A stretch of 64,000 nt of DNA, taken from assembly GCA_019421015.1 (NCBI GenBank), contig JAHZGC010000024.1, positions 1 to 64,000 on the forward strand. Reading direction: 5' to 3'. Below the pieces are notes generated by a model that ran no database searches, was not told where the DNA came from, and saw nothing but the letters and a program-made list of their open reading frames with translations. Within the stretch, counting starts at the first letter, position 1, and each line of letters starts with the position of its first letter. The DNA is from Coriobacteriaceae bacterium (lineage in GTDB: Bacteria > Actinomycetota > Coriobacteriia > Coriobacteriales > UMGS124). Positions 1-10,292 of this stretch are shown one piece after another. The translations under genes and the position numbers were made by a program.

Positions 1-831
1 GGTCGCCACGTTGTAGGAAAGCTCGTCGCGGCGGTGGCCGGTGGCGAGGGCTGCCAGGGGGCCCAGGCCGAGCACCGTCAGGCCCGAGACCACGCCGGTG
101 ATCGGGCGCATCCACTCGATGGCGGTGGTCAGCGGGGTGACCGTGGGGTTCTCCACCTGCTCGTGGGCCTTCACGCCGTACTTGAGGACCTGGATGACGT
201 GGAGGCCGCCGACCTCGTTCTCGCCGTAGACCACGGCGTCTTCAAAACCGCGTTCCTTGAGCCACTCCACGCGCTCGTGGGCGAGCTGGATCATCTCGTC
301 GCGGTCGCCGAACTTAAGGGCGCCGGGCTGGCAGGTGGTCACGCACGCGGGGTCGAGACCCTGGCGCACGCGGTCAACGCAGCCGGTGCACTTGTTGATG
401 GTGGTGCGCTTGAATATCGCGTCGGGGCCTGCGTCGAAGTAACGGGGCACGTCGAACGGGCAGGCGATGGAGCAGTACTGGCAGCCGATGCACTTGGTGT
501 CGTCGGTGGTGACCAGGTGCGTCTCCTCGTCGATGTAGATAGCGCCCGAGGGGCAGATCTGAGCGCACGGGGCGTCGCCGCAGTGCTGGCAGGAGCGGCG
601 GCCGAAGGCCCACTTGATGCCCTTGGGACCGCCGGTCTCCTCGTTGAAGGTCATGATGATGCGCGTCATGTCGTTGAGGTCCGGCGGGTTCTGGTAGGTG
701 CCGGTGAAGGTCTTCTCGTCGACGTTCAGCTCGGTGGGAGAAGGCAGGTTGTTCCAGCACTTGCAAGCCACCTGGCAGCCCTTGCAACCGGTGCACAGAG
801 AGGTGTCGTAATAAATTGCCTGTTCAGCCAT
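1..831 (-). CDS. formate dehydrogenase beta (Fe-S) subunit, 3' end cut by window edge
   Basis: Electron-transfer subunit of an FdnH-type formate dehydrogenase; it passes electrons from the molybdenum subunit toward the membrane. Reading from the ATG at 831, four cysteine clusters are visible: CTGCKGCQVAC (residues 13-23), CQHCGDAPCAQIC (81-93), CIGCQYCSIAC (114-124) and a fourth spanning about 148-167, the usual four [4Fe-4S] layout. A hydrophobic stretch at about 245-265 matches the C-terminal membrane anchor of FdnH. The frame is still open at base 1, so the C-terminus and any cytochrome subunit lie outside. It starts 12 bp after the alpha-subunit stop, behind AGGAGG, so the two genes are one operon. 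Cluster pattern and context make the call firm. Confidence 0.93.
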   Translation of the reverse strand, partial: MAEQAIYYDTSLCTGCKGCQVACKCWNNLPSPTELNVDEKTFTGTYQNPPDLNDMTRIIMTFNEETGGPKGIKWAFGRRSCQHCGDAPCAQICPSGAIYIDEETHLVTTDDTKCIGCQYCSIACPFDVPRYFDAGPDAIFKRTTINKCTGCVDRVRQGLDPACVTTCQPGALKFGDRDEMIQLAHERVEWLKERGFEDAVVYGENEVGGLHVIQVLKYGVKAHEQVENPTVTPLTTAIEWMRPITGVVSGLTVLGLGPLAALATGHRRDELSYNVAT

Positions 832-843
832 GTCTTCTCCTCC

Positions 844-3800
844 TTACGCCTTCTCGATGTTGACGAGGAACGCCTTGTACTCGGGAACCTGGGTGTTGGG
901 GTCGCCGACGTTGGGGGTCAGGTCGTTGACCATGCTCTCGGAGTTGGCGTACACGCCGGCCCAGCCGAAGTGGTGGGTCATGCCGATGAGGTGGGTCATC
1001 TGGCCGTTGATCATCATCGGCTTAAAGCGGTTGGTGATCACCGAGTCGACGACGGCCGAGCCGCGGTTGTTCCACACGCGCACCTTGTCGCCCGGCTTGA
1101 TGCCCTTCTCCTCGGCGAGCTCGGGCGAGAGCTCGATGAACTGGGTGGGCATGGACTCGATGAGCGCGGGGCACATGCGGGTCTGGCCGCCGGTCTGCCA
1201 GTGCTCGACGACCGAGTAGGTGGTCGCGGCGATGGGGTACTCCTCGCGGCTGCCGCGCTTGGTCGAGGGGTACTCGGCGAAGCGGATGCAGGGCGACTGC
1301 ACGTAGCCGTCGGCACCGTGGAGCGGGTTGACGTCGGTGGGCGACTCGAACGGCTCGTAGTGCTCGGGCAGGGGGCCATCTTCCATCGCGTAGGACTCGA
1401 GACGGGCGTTCTGCTCCCAAAGCATGAAGAACGCGTTGTCGTTGGGCTCGACGGGCTTGCCGTCGCGGGCGGCCACGAAGTCGGGCTGGTCCCAGGTGAC
1501 CCACTCGTCGCCGGTCCACTCGACCAGGCACTTGTCGGGGTTCCAGGGCTGGCCCTGCGGGTCGGCCGAAGCGCGGTTATACAGGATGCGGCGGTTCGAC
1601 GGCCAGGCAAAGGCCCACTCGGAGTAGAGGCCCAGGCCCGTGGGGTCGTCGAGGCTGCGGCGGCAGATGTTTTGGGCCTCGGGGTTCAGCGGGTCGTCGT
1701 TGTTGGCCCAGAAGCCGGTGTAGATCCACATGGCGCAGGCCGTGGAGCCGTCGGCCTGGAGCTCGCCGTAGCCGGCGCACAGGTCGGCCTTGGGGTCGGC
1801 CTCGGTGGTGTCGCACTCGGTACCCTCGATGCGGTAGCCGTTGAGGGCCCAGGCAACCGGGCGCGGGTCGATCTTGCCGTCGACGTAGTAATCCCACTTG
1901 GTGTTGAGCACGGGGTCGGGGTTGGCGCCGCCCTCCTCCTCGTAGAGGCGGCAGATCTCCTTCCAGAGCAGGTCGCAGATCTCGTAGTCGGGCTTGGCCT
2001 CCTCCCACGGCTCGACGGCCTGGTGGCGGTACTGGATCCAGCGGCCCGAGTTGAGGATCAGGCCCGGCTTCTCATAGATCAGCGCGCACGGCAGGTAGTA
2101 CACCGTGGTGTCGATCTGGGAGGGGTCCATGTCGGGAGCCTTCCAGAAGGTGGCCGACTCAGTCGCCACCTGGTCGACCACGACGAGCCAGTCGAGATTC
2201 GACATGGCGCGGCGCACGTTGCCGGCGTTGGGGGCCGAGTTGCAGGGGTTCATGCCCCAGTTGAAGTAGCCCTTGACGACGCCCTCGCTCATCAGCTCGA
2301 ACGAGGGGATGATGGTCTCGGTCAGGCCGCCCTGGTGCACCTTGGGCCACCAGTCGTAGCCGTAGTCGTTCTCCTCGGTGGCGTTCTCGCCCCACCACTC
2401 CTTGAGCGAGGAGATGAGGAACTTGGGCTTGTTGGTGTAGTAGCCGGCCGAGTAGGTCTGGCTCTCGAGCCAGTCGCGCAGGCTCTTGCGGTCGGTGGTG
2501 TTGGGCCACTTGAGGTAGGCCGGGTGCTCGTTCACCATCATACCCATGTCGGTGGCGCCCTGGACGTTGGGCTCGCCGCGCAGGGCGTTCACGCCGCCGC
2601 CAGGCATGCCGATGTTGCCGAGGAGCAGCTGCACGAGGCACATGGCGCGGGTGTTCTGGGCGCCGTAGGTGTGCTGGGTCTGACCCAGGGCGTAGAGGAT
2701 GGTGCCCGATTTGCCGGGCTCGCCGGTGGAGGCGTAAGTGGAGTAGACGAGCTCCAGGGTCTCCTTGTCCATGCCGCAGATGCTGCACACGGTGTCGAGG
2801 TCGTAGCGCGCGTAGTGCTTCTTGAACTGCTGCCACACGCACATGGGGTCCTCGAGCGTCATGTCGCGCTTGGGGGTCTCCACGGTGGGGGTGGTGAACT
2901 TGGGCACGCCGGGCTGCTCGACCCAGGAGTAGGCGCCGTTTTTAGAGGTGTCCCACTCAGACTCGCTCTCGATCTGATAGTGCCAGCTGTGGTTGCTGTA
3001 GGTGGCGTTGTCGGCCTCGAAGCCCGAGAACAGGCCCGTCTCCGGGTCGAACTCGTAGTCGGGGTCGAGCAGGTAGGAGGCGTTGGTGTAGTTCAGCACG
3101 TACTCGTGCTGCCACAGGTCGTGCTCGATGATGTAGTTGTACAGGCCGCCGTAGAAGGCGATGTCGGTGCCCGAACGAATGGGGCAGTAGATGTCGGCCA
3201 TCTCGGCCGTGCGCGTGTAGCGCGGATCGACGACGATCCACTTGGCGCCGCGGTCGTGAGCCTTGTTGAGCCACTTGGAGCTCACGGGGTGGTTCTCGAC
3301 GCTGTTCGACCCGCAGTGGAGAATAACGTCGGCGTTCTGCATATCACACCAGTGGCTCGTCATCGAGCCACGGCCAAACGATGCCGCCAGACCGGCGACA
3401 GTGGGGCTGTGTCAAACTCGGGCTTGGTTGTCGATGGCCACGACACCAAGCGAACGCATCATCTTGAGGATCAGGTACTCTTCCTCGGAGTTCTGCTGAG
3501 AGCCGCCGAGGCTGGCGATGCCCTCGCAGCGGTTGACGGTCAGGCCGTCCTCCTCGGTCTCGACAAAGGTCTCGTCGCGGGTGTCCTTCACCTTGCGGGC
3601 GATCTCGGCGATGGCCTCGTCCCAGGTGATGTCCTCCCACTCGCTCTTGCCGGGGCGGCGCACCATGGGCTTCGACACGCGGTCGGCGTTCTTCACGATC
3701 TCGCGGGTCTTGGGGTCGACGACGTTGCGAAGCTGGAACATCGTGGCACCCTTGGGACACAGACCGCCCTCGTTGATGGGGTGGTCGGGGTCGCCCTCGA

Positions 3801-4014
3801 GGTTGATGAGCTCGCCGTCGCGCGAGGAGCACAGCGAGCCGCATCCGCCAGCGCAGTAGCAGCAGATGTTCGTGCTCTCCTCGGTGTCGACGAGCTTCCA
3901 CTCTGCATTGGCCGAGGCGGCCAGCGCGGGGGTCTTTGAGGTCAGGCTGTACGCCATGGTGGCGCCCAGCGCTGCGCCTCCGGCCTTAAAAAGGCCTCTG
4001 CGCGAAAGCTCCAT
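844..4014 (-). CDS. fdnG: formate dehydrogenase alpha subunit, selenocysteine-containing (FdnG-like), Tat-exported
   Basis: Catalytic Mo/W-bisPGD subunit that oxidises formate to CO2. The gene looks like two frames broken by TGA at 3412-3414, but both halves are in the same frame and give one 1056-residue protein with Sec at residue 201. The junction reads DNQARV-U-HSPTVAGLA, which matches the Sec site of E. coli FdnG (Sec196). The N-terminus has a Tat signal (SRRGLFK, then a hydrophobic stretch to about residue 33) and a [4Fe-4S] motif CCYCAGGCGSLC. Length is close to FdnG (1015 residues). The start is preceded by AAAGGAAG. A SECIS-like hairpin follows the TGA, and selA, selB and tRNA-Sec lie 5-9 kb away. 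Annotation software will probably split this gene or start it at about 3363. Confidence 0.95.
3383..3414 (-). promoter_or_regulatory. SECIS element of the formate dehydrogenase alpha gene
   Basis: Numbering the U of UGA as 1, bases 18-21 (CGCC) pair with 27-30 (GGCG) and leave the five-base loop GGUCU. A bulged U sits at position 17 and G23/U24 lie in the loop. This is the architecture and spacing of the E. coli fdhF/fdnG SECIS that SelB recognises. The hairpin lies inside the coding sequence directly downstream of the UGA. Seen directly; the functional role is by analogy. Confidence 0.85.
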
Positions 4015-4801
4015 TACACACTTCCTTTCCCTCTCTAAAGCCTATCGGTGGTCGGTTCCACCGCTGATATGTGGGTAGCGGAACCGCCCACATCTACCCA
4101 TTGTATAAATCCAGCCTCAAAACGCGTCCATGCGAGGGCGTGTCAACCACATGGGCGGTTCTGACCGGACGGCCTGTGGGACGGGCGGCGTGTATGGAGC
4201 CGTGTGCGGTTGCCCTGGGCCGTGGCCGCAGTGTACCCCCTCTGGTTGGTCATAACAATAGGGAATAACGGAGTTTATATGCATAAAAAACTATATCGAA
4301 CCTTGGAATAACGGAAAATAAATTACAGCCTCTATCTCGAAATACTTTTCATATGGGCCAAAGTATCTAAAAGGCTATTTTATGCAATCAAAAAATATTC
4401 TTATGCATATATAGACTCCAACCTCCTCATCTCCACCCTCGTGGGGAGGCATGTCGCGAAAGGTCCGGAGCAGCGAGGGCGGGGGAGGCGTGGGTTGACG
4501 GGGCGTCGGGAGAGAACGTGCCCAAAACCGCAGCGTGTCTTATCCGGGGCGGATTTCAATACCCGAAACGGGGTTATGAACTCCAGGGGGTCGGAATCTT
4601 CTTGACGTTATGTCAAAGGGCAAAGATAACCGGAAGCAAGGTATGGTGGCTTTGTGAAGGCGTGGCTATCGTGGCTGCCGGTAGCGCGCATCGCCGCAAA
4701 CCTCCTGGTAGGAAGCGGTGTGCGCTCATGGGGTCGCACCTGCGCCTGTGGTTTTGCCATAGGGGGTGCGAGCAAGTTAAGGGAGTCATGAGAGGAGAGA
4801 G
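4015..4801. promoter_or_regulatory. divergent control region between the two selenoprotein operons
   Basis: A 787-bp non-coding stretch, AT-rich at about 4255-4430 although both flanks are GC-rich. It holds a direct repeat GGAATAACGGA (about 4262 and 4305), an inverted pair TATATGCATAA (about 4276) and TTATGCATATA (about 4400), and ACCCCCTCTGGTTGGT at 4235-4250. A near match of the last motif occurs twice upstream of the reductase/LuxR pair at 37.8-37.9 kb. No convincing gene is present; short open frames here lack family features. It probably carries promoters and operators for both operons. Regulator and promoter positions are not resolved. Confidence 0.5.
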
Positions 4802-7800
4802 ATGAGGGAAGCGAAGATGGACCGTCGCCAGTTTGTGCAGGCGATGGGTACCGTCGGCGCGCTCTCGGTCGCTGGCGCCGGTTTGGGCGCCCTTCCGACC
4901 GTGGGCCTTGCCGACGACGCTGAGTTCCCCAAGGCCCAGACCGGCAAGCCGGTCGAGGCCACCGTCGACCCTGCCACGGGCGACATCAAGGTCAACGAGG
5001 ACGTCATCGTCCGCAACTCCGGTTGCGTGGGCTGCTACCAGTCCTGCGGCAACCGCATCAAGATCGACCGCGAGACCGGTCGCATGCTGGGCGTGGGCGG
5101 CAACCCCTACCACCCCTCCTGCACCAACCCGCCGCTGCCCTTCGAGGCGCCCCTCACCGACGAGATCCTGTCGATGAGCTACGCCAGCGTCGAGGGCAAC
5201 TCCAACCAGGTCCGCTCCACCGTCTGCGGCCGCGGCCAGGGCACGCTGGACTCAGCCCTGCACGCCAACCGCATCACCGTGCCGCTCAAGCGCGCCGGTA
5301 AGCGCGGCGAGGGCAAGTGGAAGCCGATCAGCTGGGAGCAGCTCATCACCGAGGTCACCGAGGGCGGCAAGCTCTTCGAGGAGATCGGCGAGGACTACGA
5401 GATCGAGGGCTTCAAGTCCGTGCACAGCACCGACCCCATCGATCCCGAACAGCCCAACCTGGGCCCCAAGTCCAACCAGATCCTGATCTGGAACACCCGC
5501 GCCGACGGGCGCCGCGAGCTCAACTCGCGCTTTGCCAAGACCTTCGGCACGGTCAACACCTACAGCCACAACAGCTCTTGAGGCGCTGCCGGCGGAGTGA
5601 GTTCACTCTACACTGAAGGCACCACCTTTGGCTGCGACACCAACAACGCCGAGTACCTGCTCTGGAGCGGCGGCTTCCCCGGAGGCAACGCCGGCATGCA
5701 GGTCACGGGCAAGTACATGTCCGAACGTCTTCTTAACGGCTCCCTCAAGGTCGACGTGCTCGACCCCACCCTCGCTCAGGGCCTCGTGACCCCCACGATG
5801 CCCGGCATCAACTGGGTGCCGATCAAGCCTGCGACCAACGGCGCCCTCTACGCCGCCGTGGCCCAGTACATGATCAACAACGGCACCGCCAACGAGGAGT
5901 TCCTCTCCTTCCCGAGCCAGGCCGCCGCCGAGGCCGCCGGCTGGGGCGCCTACACCAACGCCACGTTCCTGGTCATCGAGGACGAGGCCCATCCCAACTA
6001 CCGCAAGCTCATGCGCGCCGAGGACGCCGGCCTTGAGACCCCCGAGCCCGAAGAGGGCAAGGCCGCTCCCACCTACTACGCCGTCATCGACGCCGAGACC
6101 GGCGAGCCCGTGCTCAACACCGACTGCGCCAAGGCGGACCTGCGCTTCGAGGGCGAGGTCAACGGCGTGAAGGTGCGCACCGGCTTTTTGCACCTCGTGG
6201 ACTCGGTGAACGCCTACACCATGGACGAGTACGCCGAGATCACCGGCGTGCCCGTGTCCGAGCTCGAGCGCATCGCCACCGAGTTCGGCTCCCACGGCTA
6301 CAAGGTGAGCGTCAACGCCTCGTCCGGCTCCACCGCCGGTACCAACGGCTTCGACACCCCCAACGGCCGCGAGGTCCTGAAGGCCCTGGTGGGCTCCAAC
6401 CAGATGCAGGGCGGCTCGTTCGGCGGCCCCGGCGCCCCCGTGATGGAGGGCAAGGGTGCGCGCTACGACATCGCCACCGCCTCCATCGAGGGCATGCCCG
6501 ACGTCTCCGGCAAGAACGCCGCCCAGCTGGCCCGCTGCGGCCGCGCCTGGGAGAAGACCGACGAGTACGCCAACCGCGTGGCCGCCGGCGAGGAGAACCC
6601 CCAGCCGCTGCTGCCCTGGTACCCCATGGCCTCGCAGTCCGACAGCCAGGCCCTCATGGGTGTGGTGAACCAGTACCCCTACCAGTGCAAGATCATGATG
6701 ACCTGGATGTGCAACGTGATCCAGGCCACGCCGGGCTCCATGCGCGACGAGGTCATCGAGCGCCTCTGCGACCCGAGCGTGCTGCCGCTGCACATCGTGT
6801 GCGACATCGTGATGGGCGAGATGGCCGCCTACGCCGACTACTTCGTGCCCGACGTGACGCAGTACGAGAGCTTTGGCCTGCCCACCAGCTCCCTCTACGG
6901 CGCCTCCGTGCGCTGGGAGGCAACCACGCCGCAGACCCTGGAGCTCGCCGACGGCCGCCACGTGTGCTGGGAGACCCTGCTCATCGACGTGGCCAAGGCC
7001 TGCGAGCTGCCCGGTTGGGGCGAGAACTCCTTCTTCACCGACGTCGACGGCAACACCTGGCCCTTCAACTCGTCGCAGGACTACTACCTCAAGGCCATCG
7101 CGAACCTGGCCTACGCCAACGACGAGCCCTGTGACGACATCTCGGCCGAAGAGGCCCACATGCAGGGCCTTGACGAGCTGCCCGCCTCCTTCACCGACGC
7201 CGTGAGCGAGCAGGAGTGGCCCAAGGTGCAGCGCGTCCTCTCGCGCGGCGGCCGTTTCTGGACCGCCGAGCAGAAGACCAACCGCGCCGAGGACGGCCGC
7301 AGCACGAACATGAAGCCCTGCTGCACCTATATCTACAACGAGAAGCGCGCGCTTTCGAACACCGGCCTCGCCAACGAGTACTACAGCGGCGGCCTGACCT
7401 ACAACCCGCAGCGCTTCGCCGACATGTCGCTCGTGAGCGACCACTACTCGCTCGAGGAGTACCCGTTCACGGCCTCCGAGTCCAAGCCGGTCTTCCGCTC
7501 GATCACCCGTCTGGCCGACAGCCCCATCATGCGCGGCCTGTGCGCCACGAACCACGTGCGCATCAACGACGAGGACGCTGCAGAGCTCGGCATCGCCGAC
7601 GGAGACCTCGTGCGCGCCGTCACCCCGGCCGGCGACGTCACCGAGGGCATCGCCATGGTGCGCGGCGGCCAGGTGAAGGGTGCCTTCTCGGTGTGCTTCG
7701 GTTACGAGCACATCAACTACGGCGCCCAGCCGCTCGTGGTCGACGGCGTGGAGACTCCGGGCGACCCGGCCATCGCCGCGGGCACGCGCCTCAAGACCAT

Positions 7801-7906
7801 GCTCGACCCCACGGTCACCGACGGCGAGACGCTCATGATCTGGGCCGACAACACCGCCGCGAGCCCCGGCCGCTGCGGCGGCATCTATAAGATCGAGAAG
7901 GCATAG
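4802..7906 (+). CDS. selenocysteine-containing TtrA/PsrA-type molybdopterin oxidoreductase, catalytic subunit
   Basis: Tat-exported DMSO-reductase-family enzyme, probably a terminal reductase of a sulfur or other oxyanion substrate. An in-frame TGA at 5579-5581 separates two same-frame halves; read as Sec (residue 260) the product is 1034 residues. The N-terminus has a Tat motif DRRQFVQ, then a [4Fe-4S] set GCVGCYQSC ... VCGRGQG. The text before the TGA, RFAKTFGTVNTYSHNSS, then GAAGG, is the segment that carries the Mo-ligand Cys in TtrA/PsrA/ArrA-type enzymes, so Sec replaces that ligand. The spacing GNPYHPSC ... NPPLPFEAPL resembles tetrathionate reductase. GAGTG/CACTC forms a hairpin 16 bases after the TGA. 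An alternative start is ATG 4817. The substrate is unknown. A nonsense mutation is the alternative but would have to hit exactly this codon. Confidence 0.87.
5579..5608 (+). promoter_or_regulatory. putative SECIS hairpin of the TtrA-like gene
   Basis: Downstream of the UGA, GAGTG (positions 17-21 counting the U of UGA as 1) pairs with CACTC (26-30) around the loop AGTT. G23 and U24 fall in the loop at the same distance as in E. coli SECIS elements. The bulged U17 of the classical element is absent, so this is a diverged SECIS. Seen directly; recognition by SelB is inferred. Confidence 0.6.
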
Positions 7907-7920
7907 GGAGGTAATCGACC

Positions 7921-8556
7921 ATGAGTGAAAAGCGTCTTGGAATGTTGATCGACCTCTCCCTGTGCATCGGCTGCAACGCCTGCGCGGTGGCCTGCAAGCT
8001 CGAGAACGACGTGCCTGCAAACGACGTCTTCAACGTGTGGGTGGAGAGCTGGGACGGCGACCGCGGCGACGGCTACGTGTGCCGCACCAACGTCCCCAAG
8101 CAGTGCAACCAGTGCACCAATCCCAGCTGCGTCCCGGTGTGCCCCACCGGCGCCACCTACATTGCCGAGGACGGCACCGTTCAGATCAACGCCGACGAGT
8201 GCATCGGGTGCCAGGCCTGTATGGCGGCCTGCCCCTACGGCGCCCGCTGGCTCGACGACGCCACCACCACGGTGCGCAAGTGCACCTTCTGCGAGCACCG
8301 TGTGGAGAACGGCCTGGTCCCCGCCTGCGTGGCCACCTGCGTGACCAAGTCGCGCATCTTCGGCGACCTGAACGACCCCGAAAGCGACATCTCGAAGCGC
8401 ATCGCCGAGGCCGGCGACGCGGTGACGGTGCTGCTTCCCGAGGAGGGCCTCGAGCCCAACGTGTACTACATTGGCCTCACCGAGGCGCTGGACATGCCCA
8501 AGCGCTCCGGCGTCAACAAGGGCGGCAACGTCCTGGAGACCTACGAGGGCAAGTAA
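7921..8556 (+). CDS. four-cluster Fe-S subunit of the TtrA-like oxidoreductase (TtrB/PsrB/DmsB family)
   Basis: A 211-residue electron-transfer partner of the preceding selenoprotein. Four ferredoxin-type cysteine groups are present: CIGCNACAVAC, CNQCTNPSCVPVC, CIGCQACMAAC and CTFCEHRVENGLVPAC...C, the standard layout of DmsB/PsrB/TtrB. It begins 14 bp after the catalytic gene's stop behind GGGAGG, so the two are co-transcribed. No Tat signal is present; such subunits travel with their Tat-bearing partner. No membrane (NrfD/TtrC-like) subunit follows: a terminator lies directly downstream. How electrons reach this pair from the quinone pool is therefore unclear. Confidence 0.93.
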   Translation: MSEKRLGMLIDLSLCIGCNACAVACKLENDVPANDVFNVWVESWDGDRGDGYVCRTNVPKQCNQCTNPSCVPVCPTGATYIAEDGTVQINADECIGCQACMAACPYGARWLDDATTTVRKCTFCEHRVENGLVPACVATCVTKSRIFGDLNDPESDISKRIAEAGDAVTVLLPEEGLEPNVYYIGLTEALDMPKRSGVNKGGNVLETYEGK

Positions 8557-8586
8557 GGCCGGCGCGGTAGGCTAGCCGGTCGAGGA

Positions 8587-8633
8587 GCCCCCGCTCCCGC
8601 GCGCAGCTCAGCGCCGCGGGGCGGGGGCTTTTT
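8587..8633 (+). terminator. rho-independent terminator after the TtrA-like operon
   Basis: GCCCCCGC (8587-8594) pairs with GCGGGGGC (8621-8628), followed directly by five T. It ends the selenoprotein/Fe-S operon before selA. Confidence 0.88.
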
Positions 8634-8741
8634 GCGGGCGCGGCCCCGCTCGCCCCGCGGCTCGGCGGCATGCGCGGCCGCACGGGGGCGCTGGGGTACA
8701 ATGGCCAGACGTTACGGATCTGAGCGAAAGAAGGATGGGCC

Positions 8742-10292
8742 ATGGGCCAAGCGGACAATCCCGAAGGACCTTCTACGGCGGACGCCCAGGCGGTCGCGGC
8801 CGCCCTGCGGGGCCTGCCCCGCGTCGACGACATGCTTGCCGACCCGGCGGTGGCGCAGGCCCGGCAGGGTGTGCCCCGCGAAGTGGCACTTGCGGCGGTA
8901 CGCGGGCTGCTCGACGAGGAGCGCGCCTGCATCCGCGCCGGCCGGCCGGGCCGGTCCCGCGAGGGCCTTTTGGCCGAGTGCGCGGCCCGCGTGGCCCTGG
9001 CCGCCCTGCCGCACCTGCGCTGCGTGGTGAACGCCACCGGTACGGTCATCCACACCAACCTGGGCCGTGCGCCGCTCTCGGCCAAGGTCGCCGCCCACGT
9101 GGCCGATGTGGCGAGCCACTACTCCACCCTCGAGTTCGACGTGGAGGAGGGGGTGCGCGGCTCGCGCCACGACCATGTGCGCGAGCTCATCTGCGCCATC
9201 ACGGGGGCCGAGGACGCGGCGGTGGTGAACAACAACGCCGCCGCCGTGATGATGGTCCTCGCCGAGTTCGCCCGGGGCCGCGAGGTCGTGGTGAGCCGCG
9301 GCGAGCTCATCGAGATCGGCGGGTCGTTCCGCATCCCCGACATCATGGCCATGTCGGGGGCGCGCATGGTGGAGGTGGGCACCACCAACAAGACCCACCT
9401 GGTCGACTTTGAGCGGGCCATCACGCCCGAGACGGCCCTCGTCCTCAAGGTGCACCCCTCCAACTACCGCGTCGTGGGCTTCCACGAGGAGGTGGCCCCC
9501 GACGAGCTGGCGCGGCTGGCCCACGCCCACGGCGTCATGGTCTACGAGGACCAGGGCTCCGGCTCCTTCGTGGACCTGGCCGCCGCCGGTGTCGGCTCCG
9601 GCGAGCACACGGCGGCCTGGTCGCTCGCCCAGGGGGTCGACCTCGTGAGCTTCTCGGGCGACAAGCTGCTCGGCGCGGCCCAGGCGGGCATCATCGTGGG
9701 CTCCTCGGAGCTGGTGCGCCGCGTGAAGAAGAACCCCCTCATGCGCGCCATGCGCCCCGACAAGATGACCCTGGCCGCCGTGGAGGCGGTGCTGCGCTCC
9801 TACCTCGACGGCGACGCCGCCTGGCGCGACGTGCCCGTGCTCGCCATGCTCGGCGCCACCCCCCGCCAGCTCCACGAGCGGGCGTCGGCGCTGTTCGGGC
9901 GTATCGTCGCCGCACTTGGGGAGCGAGGGGTGGCCTACTCCTTCGACGGCCCGCAGGACGCGTCGGCCCAGGCGGGGGAGACGCCCTGCGGGCTGCAGGC
10001 GGGTCCGGTGCGCCTGCGGGTGACCCCCCTGGAGTCCTGCGTGGGCGGCGGGGCCCTTCCCACCGAGGAGCTGCCGGGCTACGGGCTGCGCCTTGAGGTC
10101 GACGGCGTCTCGCCTAACCGCCTGCGCGCACGGCTCCTCTCGGTGCGCCCCCGGGCCGTGGTGGCCCGCGTGGGCGACGGCGCGCTGCTGTGCGACGTGC
10201 GCACCCTGGTGGACGAGCGCGACGAGGCCGACGTGGTCGAGGCCCTGGCAAACGTGGTTGAGCAGGCTGTGGCAGAAGGGAGCACACGATGA
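8742..10292 (+). CDS. selA: L-seryl-tRNA(Sec) selenium transferase
   Basis: PLP-dependent enzyme that converts seryl-tRNA(Sec) to selenocysteinyl-tRNA(Sec) with selenophosphate. The 516-residue product has the SelA hallmarks: NATGTVIHTNLGRAPLS, a core NNNAAAVMM, and the PLP-lysine motif SFSGDKLLG (Lys about 308). It is somewhat longer than the usual 460 or so residues; the extra length seems to lie in an Ala/Gly-rich stretch near 400-440. The start is preceded by GAAAGAAGG. It overlaps selB by 4 bp (ATGA), so the two are translationally coupled. The neighbouring UGA-containing genes and tRNA-Sec explain its presence here. Confidence 0.97.
   Translation: MGQADNPEGPSTADAQAVAAALRGLPRVDDMLADPAVAQARQGVPREVALAAVRGLLDEERACIRAGRPGRSREGLLAECAARVALAALPHLRCVVNATGTVIHTNLGRAPLSAKVAAHVADVASHYSTLEFDVEEGVRGSRHDHVRELICAITGAEDAAVVNNNAAAVMMVLAEFARGREVVVSRGELIEIGGSFRIPDIMAMSGARMVEVGTTNKTHLVDFERAITPETALVLKVHPSNYRVVGFHEEVAPDELARLAHAHGVMVYEDQGSGSFVDLAAAGVGSGEHTAAWSLAQGVDLVSFSGDKLLGAAQAGIIVGSSELVRRVKKNPLMRAMRPDKMTLAAVEAVLRSYLDGDAAWRDVPVLAMLGATPRQLHERASALFGRIVAALGERGVAYSFDGPQDASAQAGETPCGLQAGPVRLRVTPLESCVGGGALPTEELPGYGLRLEVDGVSPNRLRARLLSVRPRAVVARVGDGALLCDVRTLVDERDEADVVEALANVVEQAVAEGSTR

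Noticed and set aside
34..3939. Very long open frame on the plus strand, antisense to the formate dehydrogenase genes
   Set aside because: Its product is low-complexity (Leu/Val/Gly/His/Asp-rich) with no family motif. It mirrors the codon bias of the real minus-strand genes, which have cofactor motifs and ribosome sites.
4518..4805. Small open frame upstream of the TtrA-like gene
   Set aside because: No ribosome site or family resemblance, and it runs through the likely promoter region.
5579..5581. TGA in the TtrA-like gene as a simple nonsense mutation
   Set aside because: The stop falls exactly at the expected Mo-ligand codon, both halves remain open and well conserved, a hairpin follows, and Sec machinery is encoded next door.
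5603..8020. 805-codon open frame on the minus strand opposite the TtrA-like gene
   Set aside because: Shadow of a GC-rich gene; composition is low-complexity, and the plus strand has Fe-S motifs and a proper operon.
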